A stretch of DNA of 64,000 nt, taken from the NCBI GenBank assembly GCA_965603075.1, contig CBFDBO010000001.1, positions 248,001 to 312,000 on the forward strand, in the 5' to 3' direction. Below are positions 34,156 through 41,820 of the stretch, piece by piece (position 1 is the stretch's first letter; each line of letters opens with the position of its first letter). A program made the translations under genes and the position numbers. Below the pieces are notes generated by a model. It had not been told where the DNA came from and ran no database searches. It saw only the letters and a list, made by a program, of their open reading frames with translations. This DNA comes from JABJOR01 sp965603075 (GTDB taxonomy: Bacteria; Pseudomonadota; Alphaproteobacteria; Rhodospirillales; Casp-alpha2).

Positions 34156-36186
34156 CTACCAGGTGATTTCACTGATATCTTCGAAATCAAGCTCGCTGCC
34201 ATCGTCAAAAATTATACTGCCGGAAGCATTTTCGGTGAAATATATACCTTCGTCCGTTTCACTAAATTCAACGTCCTCTGACACATCCAGTGTCCAATTG
34301 GCATTATCCCCAAAACTACCTGTTGTACCTTCAAGTTGCACCGCATTGGCCCAACCACCATCGCCGCCGATGAATGTATCGTTGCCGCTATTGGGGCCAA
34401 AGATAAACAGATCGTTTCCGGCGTTTCCATAGGCGGTGTCATCTCCTTCTCCCGCCATAAAGACATCATCACCTTGACCGCCGTAGAGTGTGCTCCGACC
34501 TTCACCGCCATCAAGAACATCATCTCCCGGGCCGCCGTCGAGTGTATCTCGGCCTGCACCGCCAACGAGGGTATCATCACCTTCGCCACCATATAGCTTG
34601 TCTTTACCGGCTCCGCCATAAAGGGTGTCATCTCCTTGATCGCCAAACAGTTTATCATCTTGTGTCCCCCCATAGAGCGTGTCGTCATCGTCGCCGCCGT
34701 ACAGCTCGTCTTTGCCTTTTTCGCCTATCAATAGGTCTTTGCCATCCCCCCCCGTCAGTGTGTCATTACCTGAGCCGCCGACCAGCGTATCATCACCGGC
34801 TTCGCCGGATATTTCATCGCGGCCACCATGACCATAGACCGTATCATCACCATCACCACCTGCAATCGTATCATCATTGCCATACCCCGCGATCAAGTCT
34901 GCACCATCCGTACCGCTTATGATGTCACCTTTTTGAGTGCCGCCTATGAGTGTTAGAGTTTCGGGTGTCATCCATTCACCTTGACTATCTATTGAAAAAT
35001 CCATCGAAGTCGCTGCCGATGTGCTTTCATTTCCGGACTTTCCCCAGCTCGTAACGGCAAGATCAAATGGCTCTGCTATATGGGTATTAATGGCCATTCT
35101 CAGACCATCAATTTCGTCTGAGCTGAAAACCCAGGAACCATCTAGGTTTTGAATGCCAGCAGAGAAGATAACACCTGCAGGCACGCCGCTGATCGTTATC
35201 TCGGCCGGTGCTTCATCTTCGATTGATAGGGGGAAGTCAATGGTAGAGCCCGTTCCAAAAACCGTCACCGTTGCCGTCGTGGTGGCCGTACCGCCTTCGC
35301 CGTCGCTTATGGTGTAATCAATGGTCACTTCTTGTGTTTCGCCATTGCTAAGGAAAATAAAACTTCTACCGGGCACGAACGTTATGTTTCCATTTTGATT
35401 GATGGTCAGAGTTCCATCCACGTCGCCGGACATTGATGCTTCGGTGATGGTGAGCATTGTGCCATCGATATCGGTATCATTAGCCAGAACATTGAAAGTA
35501 ATGCCGCTATCCTCATACGTGGAGACAACATCGGGTCTGGCAACCGGATCGAAGTTGGGTAAGTTCAAATTCGGCTGTGTTACCATTGCCAGGAATTCAG
35601 TTTCAAATCCTTCTGGCCGAATGTTAACCAAACCTGCCTGTTCCAATTCCGTGTTTGTTGCGATGCTCTCTTGTGTTTCTATGGACCTAGGTGCGTGCTG
35701 ATCAGGTACGTTAACGGATGGAAGGCGTTCTTTCAAAGGTGAAAGAACCGGCGAATCGTCAGACGGAGGGGGGGATTCAGGTCGTTGTGATAAGTTGGCT
35801 GGCGGTAGGCCACTTAAGTCTAGATCACGACTTTCTCCCCGCGCGCCAGTCGTAGGTGATATGGGTACATTAATTTCCTCATGTTGCGAGGTTGCCGGAG
35901 ACGGGATTTCTTCTTCATCAAGTACGGGTCTTTTCGGCAAGTCCGCCATAATTTGATTGTCTGTTTGCCGGCTTCCAAGATGGATTGTGCCCAACACCTC
36001 ATCGATACGATCGATCTCGTCCGATGTTTCAGAGACCTGTTGAGCTTTTGTCTCATGGGTCTCACCATCAGTGAGAACAGTCAGATCATCAAGCGTCTGC
36101 TGCTCGTCGATATCCCTGTCTTCAACATCGGCATTCTCAGGATGCTTGTCTTCAAGTGGTTGTTTATCGAGTTTTGAGTCTGCCAT
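34156..36186 (-). CDS. RTX-type calcium-binding repeat protein with cadherin-like domain, type I secreted
   Basis: This 676-residue, very acidic protein has a disordered N-terminal region rich in Asp, Glu and Pro (about 1-200). A tandem cadherin-like domain follows (about 215-310, including VLANDTDIDGTMLTITEAS). A run of about eighteen GGxGxDxLxG nonapeptides (about 425-600) binds Ca2+ in a parallel beta roll, and the protein ends in acidic residues (FEDISEITW). There is no Sec signal, consistent with a C-terminal type I secretion signal, but no secretion genes are adjacent. It could be an adhesin or matrix protein; no enzymatic domain is visible. Confidence 0.87.
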   Translation of the reverse strand: MADSKLDKQPLEDKHPENADVEDRDIDEQQTLDDLTVLTDGETHETKAQQVSETSDEIDRIDEVLGTIHLGSRQTDNQIMADLPKRPVLDEEEIPSPATSQHEEINVPISPTTGARGESRDLDLSGLPPANLSQRPESPPPSDDSPVLSPLKERLPSVNVPDQHAPRSIETQESIATNTELEQAGLVNIRPEGFETEFLAMVTQPNLNLPNFDPVARPDVVSTYEDSGITFNVLANDTDIDGTMLTITEASMSGDVDGTLTINQNGNITFVPGRSFIFLSNGETQEVTIDYTISDGEGGTATTTATVTVFGTGSTIDFPLSIEDEAPAEITISGVPAGVIFSAGIQNLDGSWVFSSDEIDGLRMAINTHIAEPFDLAVTSWGKSGNESTSAATSMDFSIDSQGEWMTPETLTLIGGTQKGDIISGTDGADLIAGYGNDDTIAGGDGDDTVYGHGGRDEISGEAGDDTLVGGSGNDTLTGGDGKDLLIGEKGKDELYGGDDDDTLYGGTQDDKLFGDQGDDTLYGGAGKDKLYGGEGDDTLVGGAGRDTLDGGPGDDVLDGGEGRSTLYGGQGDDVFMAGEGDDTAYGNAGNDLFIFGPNSGNDTFIGGDGGWANAVQLEGTTGSFGDNANWTLDVSEDVEFSETDEGIYFTENASGSIIFDDGSELDFEDISEITW

Positions 36187-36290
36187 TATCGTAACTCCCC
36201 AACATATATCTGCACCTTTGCAATTCCATCATGGGTAATTCCTGTATCCGGGATAAATACTTTTTCCACCCAATATTATAGCATAAATTC

Positions 36291-36334
36291 ACGACAATGC
36301 TTAATCTAAAGCAGAAGTCAGCAGAGTTACGATT
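36291..36334 (+). repeat. Flanking repeat, copy 2 (remnant of the RND 3' end)
   Basis: This segment lies between the RTX gene start and tRNA-Gln. Translated in the RND frame it reads TMLNLKQKSAEL, against TPLNLEQKPAE at the real RND C-terminus. It has lost the stop codon and is non-functional. It marks the distal border of the inserted RTX segment. Confidence 0.7.
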
Positions 36335-36350
36335 TAAATATTTAAAGGTT

Positions 36351-36424
36351 TGGCTGGGGAACCTGGACTCGAACCAGGATTAACGGTGTCAGAGACCGAC
36401 GTCCTACCATTAGACGATTCCCCA
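36351..36424 (-). tRNA. tRNA-Gln (anticodon CTG)
   Basis: The minus strand folds as a complete tRNA: acceptor TGGGGAA/TTCCCCA, D-arm GTCT...GGAC, anticodon loop CTCTGAC with anticodon CTG at 36390-36392, T-arm CCTGG-TTCGAGT-CCAGG, discriminator G and encoded CCA. The weak U1-A72 pair and G73 are glutamine-tRNA identity features. There is a T-T mismatch at the base of the anticodon stem (27-43). Nucleotides 1-21 of the tRNA are repeated exactly at 38208-38228. Confidence 0.9.
36404..36424 (+). repeat. att-like direct repeat, left copy (within tRNA-Gln)
   Basis: These 21 bases are the complement of tRNA nucleotides 1-21 and are identical to 38208-38228. The match breaks immediately on both sides: C versus G before it, and A versus T after it. 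Confidence 0.8.
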
Positions 36425-36772
36425 AAAATAATCCTTATATATCAATAACTTACAGGATATTTTTATTTTGTGTGTGTTTTTTGTGAAATATATAAAAAAT
36501 CGAACAAAATCAACTACTTAAACTAGCACAACAAAAGTAAAATCAATAATCTCGTCATTATTTACAGTTGTTGCCCATACTCTTCAACACTTTTTTGAAA
36601 CTAAACACATTATTCAAGCATCTTGAAAAATTTACTCCAAAATCTGTACCTAGCCTAACAAGTAAGCATCAAAACAACACACACACCTAAAGGTTGCTAA
36701 AACATTTCAATTGATAAGAATTCTGCTATAAGTAGCATCCAAGCCGATTCTCAAAACTTCAGGGGTATATAA
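36425..36772. other. Left end of the islet: tRNA upstream region and promoter region of the two cargo genes
   Basis: This 348-base AT-rich stretch must drive both the tRNA (leftward) and the cargo genes (rightward). It contains a TTTTGTGTGTGTTTTTT tract at 36466-36482 that has a near copy at the right end. TTGATATATAAGGAT-like sequence on the minus strand just upstream of the tRNA may be its promoter. A weak GGGGTATATAA precedes the first cargo ATG. No other gene is visible. Confidence 0.5.
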
Positions 36773-37339
36773 ATGAATTGTAAAATTCACGTCAATATTA
36801 ACCAAGGTTTATTCGAGGCAGAAGGACCAGAACAATTCGTTCTAGACGCATATAAAGACTTCAAAGAAAGCCTTACTACTGAATTTAAAAACCCTACAAC
36901 TAGCGATACTAAAGGGAACAAGAAAGTCGGCAGTATAACACCATCTAAACAAGCTGCCCCTAAACCAGCAAAGAAGAGTCAAAAAAAGAAATCTTCCTCA
37001 CAATCGTACACTCAGGTAAAAGATTTGGATATATTCGCAAAAGACAACTGCCCAAGTCTAGACAATTTTCTGAAAGGGTACGATGCTGGCAACTCAATGA
37101 AGCAGCTTCTTTTATTCACGCACTACCTAAAAGAACTAAAAGATTACGAAGTTGTTAGTCGGGATGAACTATATACTTGCTTCAAAAGGCTAGGTATCAC
37201 CGTACCATCAATTAACTCAACTCTAAACAATACATCACACCGCAAAGGTTGGTTAGATGTGTCTAAAATTGATGATGTCAAAATAACGATAGCAGGTGAA
37301 AACGTCATTATTGAATTAGCAAAGGATAATAGTGACTAA
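36773..37339 (+). CDS. Islet cargo protein 1: basic linker plus winged-helix-like C-terminal domain
   Basis: This 188-residue protein is not a named family to me. Residues 1-40 look like a small beta/alpha module (KIHVNINQGLFEAEG). Residues about 41-80 are a Lys/Ser/Pro-rich disordered linker (KKSQKKKSSSQSY). Residues about 85-188 resemble a winged helix found in uncharacterised bacterial and archaeal proteins (FLKGYDAGNSMKQLLLFTHY, VVSRDELYTCFKRLGI, a final RKGWLDVSK wing). DNA or RNA binding is inferred. The gene ends 5 bases before the HEPN-like gene, so the two form an operon. Confidence 0.7.
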   Translation: MNCKIHVNINQGLFEAEGPEQFVLDAYKDFKESLTTEFKNPTTSDTKGNKKVGSITPSKQAAPKPAKKSQKKKSSSQSYTQVKDLDIFAKDNCPSLDNFLKGYDAGNSMKQLLLFTHYLKELKDYEVVSRDELYTCFKRLGITVPSINSTLNNTSHRKGWLDVSKIDDVKITIAGENVIIELAKDNSD

Positions 37340-37344
37340 ACTAA

Positions 37345-38070
37345 ATGACTGACAATATCCAAGCATTCTTAAAACTCGAGATTATCCAATCCCTAAGTAA
37401 CACTGACCGTCTTGTCGCTGCGGTATGGTGGCATCAGCATAATGACGATCACGTTGCCGTGTTTTCTGAGATCGTAGATCAATACGAAAAAGCAGGATAC
37501 CCTCCTATAAATCGAAACAGAGAACGAGAGAAACTCAAAAAAGACAGACGGACAACATCAAGTGACAAAGGCAAAACGTTCAAAATTCAGATCCGCGCAG
37601 CAAAAGAACTTGACGATATTTATTCCGAACTACTGACTAATCGACCATTACCAAAATCCAGCACTATATTTGACATACACGATTTTCAAAATACACGTGG
37701 CTATATCATAAATGTCATTCAGCAAATAAACGTAAGCTATGACATCGGCTTACATGACTGCTGCGCTGTTATGATTAGGCGATTACTCGAAACATTGATC
37801 ATCGAGATATATGAAAATTTAGATCGCGCTGGCGAGATAAAAAACTCCGATGGTCACTTCATGATGTTTTCAGGGTTATTGTCATTTATTGAAAATGACG
37901 AAAAAGTAAATATCGGGCGACAAACAACTAAGGGACTTAAGGGGTTTAAACGAATTGCTGATAGCTCTGCTCACAATCGCCGGTACAATGCTACGAAGAA
38001 AGCAATTGATGATGAGATTGATGGTGTAAAAATTGCTGTAGTCGAACTTAAACAATTTGCGTTTAGCTAA
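37345..38070 (+). CDS. Islet cargo protein 2: winged-helix plus HEPN/DUF4145-like protein
   Basis: This 241-residue protein has an N-terminal winged-helix-like part (about 10-95; NTDRLVAAVWWHQHNDDHV and a basic REREKLKKDRR segment). The C-terminal helical part (about 110-240) resembles DUF4145/HEPN proteins: CCAVMIRRLLETLIIEIYE followed by R203-x6-H210 in RIADSSAHNRRY. An R-x4-6-H motif is the catalytic signature of HEPN ribonucleases in toxin-antitoxin and abortive-infection systems. Activity and target are inferred. There is no signal peptide. Together with cargo protein 1 it may form a small defence or toxin-regulator module. Confidence 0.72.
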   Translation: MTDNIQAFLKLEIIQSLSNTDRLVAAVWWHQHNDDHVAVFSEIVDQYEKAGYPPINRNREREKLKKDRRTTSSDKGKTFKIQIRAAKELDDIYSELLTNRPLPKSSTIFDIHDFQNTRGYIINVIQQINVSYDIGLHDCCAVMIRRLLETLIIEIYENLDRAGEIKNSDGHFMMFSGLLSFIENDEKVNIGRQTTKGLKGFKRIADSSAHNRRYNATKKAIDDEIDGVKIAVVELKQFAFS

Positions 38071-38207
38071 CGAAAAATAGTCGATAATATTTGTGTATAT
38101 TACGTGTAAAAAGCAAAGCAAACTCTGAGTAAAATCAAGGGTTTGTGTGTGTTTTGTGTGTGCGTTTTTTACTTGTAACCTATTGAAAATAAAGAGAAAC
38201 TATTGCG

Positions 38208-38228
38208 CTACCATTAGACGATTCCCCA
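38208..38228 (+). repeat. att-like direct repeat, right copy (orphan tRNA-Gln 5' fragment)
   Basis: This is an exact copy of the 21 bases at the tRNA-Gln 5' end, in the same orientation. The flanking sequence does not continue the tRNA, so it is not a second gene. Confidence 0.8.
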
Positions 38229-38311
38229 TCAGTAGATTTGCCCATTCTATAATGTCTTAAATGAAAGATGACAAGTCCTGTGGCTGATTTGTTATGTGAT
38301 AAAACATTATT

Positions 38312-38345
38312 AAAACGGCCCAATAACGAAAGTATAGGCCGCTTT
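38312..38345 (-). terminator. Terminator of the Aer-like receptor operon
   Basis: On the minus strand AAAGCGGCC pairs with GGCCGTTTT (one G-T pair) around a 16-base loop, 42 bases after the receptor stop. The T-rich arm and AT-rich continuation support termination. Confidence 0.5.
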
Positions 38346-38386
38346 AATGCATTGAGCTAAATTTTATAATTTGTTTTATGTACCGA

Positions 38387-39601
38387 TCAAACAACTTTAC
38401 GAACGGATTCCAAAAATTGTGAAACAACAGTATCCAAAGTCTCCGATTGTGTTGAAAGGTTGGATGCAGCCTGATTTACTTCTGTCGAAGACATACCGGT
38501 CTTTGTTGCCCCATCTGTCACAGCAACAATATTGTTTGTTACCTCCATTGTACCAGCGGAGGCTTGTTCGATATTGCGCGCTATTTCATCGGTGGCGGCA
38601 GATTGTTCTTCCACGGCTGCTGAAACGGAGGAATTAGCTTCGTTGATTTCCATTACTTTATTAGATATTTCTGTGATACTGCTTATTGTATTTCCCGTTG
38701 CACTTTGAATGCTGGAAACATAGCCGCCAATTTCCACCGTCGCTTTGGAAGTTTGTTGAGCTAAGTTTTTAACTTCGCTGGCAACAACGGCGAAGCCCTT
38801 ACCCGCATCACCAGCGCGAGCAGCTTCAATAGTAGCGTTCAGAGCGAGCAAATTGGTTTGTTTCGCCACATCGTTAATTAATTTAACAGCATTTTCAATC
38901 TGATCAGCAGCAATTTTCAGGCTATCAACTTGTCCGGCGGCATCTTCCGATAGTACAGCCGCTTCATTTGCCGTAGAAGCCGCTTTTGTCACTTGCATCG
39001 AAATTTCGGTAATGGATGAAGACAGCTCTTCAGAGGCTGCCGCTACCGTTTGAACATTTACCGAAGCTTCTTCTGCGGCGGCGGCAACGGCTGTTGCTTT
39101 ATCACTTGTATCACCGGCAATGTTTTGCAAGCTCTCCGAAGACACGAATAGCTGTGTTGAGGCGCTGGTAACTGTATTAACAACTTCACCTACTGAATTT
39201 TCGAATTCGTCAGCTATATAGGTAAAGTCATCGACTTTTTTCTGCATACTACTCAAAGCGGAATTTACCGTTCTGCTCGCATTTAAAAACGAACCTTGCA
39301 TGCTGGTCTCAATAATTTTTCTGAAATATTGATTGTTGCTCACATGATCCATGCAGGCGGCAGATTCACGGACATATGCATCACAACGATCAATTAAGTC
39401 ATTGACAGTGAATAATAATTCACCCAAATCACCGCTCGAGGCTATATGGGGAATACGGGCTTCAAAATCGCCTTCAATAACTTTCTTCATGACAGACAAA
39501 GCAATGGAAATTTGATCGGTGTCACTAACGCCAGAATTGACCTGTACAGAGTCTGTAGTCGTAATTTCTGAATTCGTTACAGTTATATCTGGCATGGTCA
39601 T
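38387..39601 (-). CDS. Cytoplasmic methyl-accepting chemotaxis signalling protein
   Basis: This 404-residue receptor has no transmembrane segment. A HAMP-like or helical N-terminal part (about 30-130) leads into the signalling domain, whose hairpin tip is TNLLALNATIEAARAGDAGK (about 245-275), with YVSSIQ and AVEEQSAATDEIARNIEQAS on the return helix. Its ATG overlaps the stop of the upstream PAS gene (ATGA). The two proteins together match the parts of Aer, the redox and energy-taxis receptor, on separate chains. It likely forms arrays with CheA/CheW in the cytoplasm. Confidence 0.9.
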   Translation of the reverse strand: MTMPDITVTNSEITTTDSVQVNSGVSDTDQISIALSVMKKVIEGDFEARIPHIASSGDLGELLFTVNDLIDRCDAYVRESAACMDHVSNNQYFRKIIETSMQGSFLNASRTVNSALSSMQKKVDDFTYIADEFENSVGEVVNTVTSASTQLFVSSESLQNIAGDTSDKATAVAAAAEEASVNVQTVAAASEELSSSITEISMQVTKAASTANEAAVLSEDAAGQVDSLKIAADQIENAVKLINDVAKQTNLLALNATIEAARAGDAGKGFAVVASEVKNLAQQTSKATVEIGGYVSSIQSATGNTISSITEISNKVMEINEANSSVSAAVEEQSAATDEIARNIEQASAGTMEVTNNIVAVTDGATKTGMSSTEVNQAASNLSTQSETLDTVVSQFLESVRKVV

Positions 39602-40134
39602 ACTCCTAGAGAAAACATATATTCGTTAAAACCGACTTTATTATCGGTCAACAAATCAACAACGGTTTGAAATGAAGCATTTAAACCGTCTTTTGGGCCA
39701 GATGCAGTTTGTTCTATATCTAATAAATTTTTATAAAGTGGAATAATTGTTTGATTGAGAACAGCCCGATTGGGAACCCGGCGGTTTGAATGATAGCCGA
39801 TAATGTTACCACTGGTATCCCTACTGGGGGTTACGTGTGCAAAGACCCAGTAATAATCACCATTTGCTGATCTGTTTAAAACATAAGCAAATATCTCTTT
39901 ACCATCTTTCAGTGTATTCCATAATAATTCAAAAACACACCGAGGCATATGAGGGTGGCGAATAATATTATGCTGTGCACCAACACACTCATTTTCCGGC
40001 AAACCAGCTAACCTAAAAAAGGTTCGGTTTCCATACGTTATTTTACCCGTTAAATCTGTTTTTGAAACAATGATTTCATCTTCATCGAATTTTGTTTCAA
40101 CATCGGTGAGTTGCGAATTACCGTAGAGTGCCAT
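39598..40134 (-). CDS. Aer-like PAS sensor protein
   Basis: This 178-residue protein carries an Aer-type PAS domain (about 20-125: VSKTDLTGKITYGNRTFFRL, NIIRHPHMPRCVFELLWNTL, NGDYYWVFAHVTP). In Aer this domain binds FAD and senses redox state. The remaining C-terminal part is helical without a membrane anchor or signalling hairpin. It is translationally coupled to the cytoplasmic receptor downstream, so it probably delivers an energy-taxis input to it. Confidence 0.88.
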   Translation of the reverse strand: MALYGNSQLTDVETKFDEDEIIVSKTDLTGKITYGNRTFFRLAGLPENECVGAQHNIIRHPHMPRCVFELLWNTLKDGKEIFAYVLNRSANGDYYWVFAHVTPSRDTSGNIIGYHSNRRVPNRAVLNQTIIPLYKNLLDIEQTASGPKDGLNASFQTVVDLLTDNKVGFNEYMFSLGV

Positions 40135-40785
40135 TCTTAGTCCTTTGTTTTTGCTTGATTTTGGACCATCACATAAAAAATTATCTATATGTCGAATCTC
40201 TTTTTGATTAAAAAATTAGACGTAACATGGATAATCAAAATTATATTCACTGATAGTCAATATCTACAAATAACGTATCGAAAGATTGTTCTTTAAAATA
40301 AAATTTCTTATTAATAATAATTATAATTACAATAAATTTTTCATTACTTGTCAACTCTGTATACAATACTAAATATTATAAACCCCCAAAACATATAAAG
40401 ATAACGAATACAATAATATGTAAATAGTTATGATAAACATTAAATTTAAAGCTGACCATATATTTATTGTAATATTTTGATATATACTATTTTTTATATG
40501 TCCATTATTATCTAAAGATTTTAATATTAAATATTAATCACATAATTTATAGACTATACTAAAAATTTTATGACACTATAAATATTTCTTGTATAGATTG
40601 CATAAAAATGGACTCTCACTAGGCATCTCGATAATCTGGATTTTTTTTAATTTGGTGCGTAATTTTATAGCTAAAAATCCACATTCATAGAACTGTGCTT
40701 GAGACATCCCATACACCCTATAGTATGGAAGCAATAAGATGATTCGATAGACCTCGAATTTATATTTTAAGAATGAACAGCACTG
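40135..40785. other. Long AT-rich intergenic region (PAS gene / ppx)
   Basis: About 650 bases of very AT-rich sequence separate the divergent PAS and ppx genes. I find no coding sequence, tRNA or clear hairpin. The ends must contain promoters for both operons. The centre (40300-40600) shows long A/T runs only. Confidence 0.5.
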
Positions 40786-41820
40786 ATGGATAAGAGCGAC
40801 ACTCCCCTAACGCCCGCTTATGGTGCGATTGATCTCGGCACGAATAATTGCCGATTGCTGGTTGCTGTTCCTAAATCAAATCCAATTGATGAGATTCGTT
40901 TTGATGTGGTTGGGTCGTTTTCGCGTATCGTTCGACTTGGCGAGAGCTTGTCCAGCACGGGTAAACTCTCAGAACAAGCGATGGAACGAACCATAGAAGC
41001 CTTGAAATTATGTGCCAATATTATGAAGGCTAATAACGTTACGAACTATCAAGCCATATCCACTGAAGCCTGTAGACGCGCATCAAATGGACAAGAATTT
41101 TTAGAAATTGTTTCACGTGAAACAAATGTCAACATGGCTGTCATATCCTCACAACGTGAGGCTGAGCTTACCTTTAGTGGATGTAGCCCCGTTTTGGATA
41201 CAAATAAGCCTTATGGATTGGTGTTTGATATTGGCGGGGGCAGTACGGAATTGATGTGGATTGAAGGGGCGAATACATTAACACCTAAGGTAGCTGCCTT
41301 TCATTCGATACCCGAAGGCGTTGTCACCCTTGCTGAGAAATATGGCAATGATGTGAGTGGTGAAGATGGTTACGAAAAACTCATTAGTATCATTTCCCCA
41401 TGGCTAGATGAATTTGATGCAAAGTGTGGTGTCAGTAAGGCGGCTGCCAACGGTGAATTGAATATGCTGGGTACATCAGGAACCGTTACAACTCTTGGCG
41501 CGCTTCATCTTGGACTGCGCCGTTACGAACGTAATCGCGTGGACGGTATGGTAATTGATTTCGAGTCTATTACAACAATCAGCCGCAGACTTGCCGCTAT
41601 GAACCACGAAGCCCGCTCCAGCCATCCTTGCATTGGTATTGAGCGTGCTGATTTGGTGGTCATGGGGTGTGCTTTATTGGAAGCTGTGACCCGCCGTTGG
41701 GATGTTGGGCGTTTGCGCGTGGCTGACCGAGGCATTCGCGAGGGATTATTGCTTGAATCCATGGCAAAAGATGGCCATTTGACTACTATTCTAACCCCTA
41801 ACAAAAGCGCTGCCCAATGA
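40786..41820 (+). CDS. Exopolyphosphatase / pppGpp phosphohydrolase family protein
   Basis: This 344-residue protein has the Ppx/GppA actin-like fold: phosphate-1 loop YGAIDLGTNNCRLLVA near the start, YQAISTEACRRASN, and phosphate-2 loop LVFDIGGGSTELMWI (about 146-160). It is the short alphaproteobacterial form without the C-terminal HD domain. It removes phosphate from polyphosphate or pppGpp. Its stop overlaps the rlmE start (ATGA), an arrangement common in alphaproteobacteria. Confidence 0.9.
   Translation: MDKSDTPLTPAYGAIDLGTNNCRLLVAVPKSNPIDEIRFDVVGSFSRIVRLGESLSSTGKLSEQAMERTIEALKLCANIMKANNVTNYQAISTEACRRASNGQEFLEIVSRETNVNMAVISSQREAELTFSGCSPVLDTNKPYGLVFDIGGGSTELMWIEGANTLTPKVAAFHSIPEGVVTLAEKYGNDVSGEDGYEKLISIISPWLDEFDAKCGVSKAAANGELNMLGTSGTVTTLGALHLGLRRYERNRVDGMVIDFESITTISRRLAAMNHEARSSHPCIGIERADLVVMGCALLEAVTRRWDVGRLRVADRGIREGLLLESMAKDGHLTTILTPNKSAAQ

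Larger units (their letters stand above)
36404..38228. mobile_element. 1.8-kb tRNA-Gln-associated integrated islet without integrase
   Basis: Identical 21-bp direct repeats (36404-36424, the tRNA 5' end, and 38208-38228, a stray copy) bound 1,783 bases holding two plus-strand genes of unusual type. Similar TG-rich tracts lie just inside both ends (36466-36482 and 38152-38170). This is the signature of site-specific integration into the 5' part of a tRNA gene. No recombinase is present, so it would be mobilised in trans or is now fixed. Confidence 0.72.
38071..38386. other. Right end of the islet and original tRNA upstream flank
   Basis: The region contains, in order, the islet's right TG-rich tract (38152-38170), the stray 21-bp tRNA copy (38208-38228), the presumed original upstream flank of tRNA-Gln (38229 onward) and a terminator for the chemoreceptor gene (38312-38345). 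No gene is seen. Confidence 0.55.

Noticed and set aside
34488..34922. Long plus-strand frame (about 144 codons) opposite the RTX repeats
   Set aside because: It is the complement of GGxGxD repeats, giving a His/Arg-rich low-complexity product without a ribosome-binding site.
36773..38070. Islet proteins as a hidden tyrosine or serine recombinase
   Set aside because: Neither protein shows the R-H-R-Y or serine-recombinase motif pattern, and both are too small and differently organised.
38208..38228. Second tRNA-Gln gene
   Set aside because: Only the first 21 nucleotides match; the anticodon and T arms are absent, so it is a duplicated fragment.
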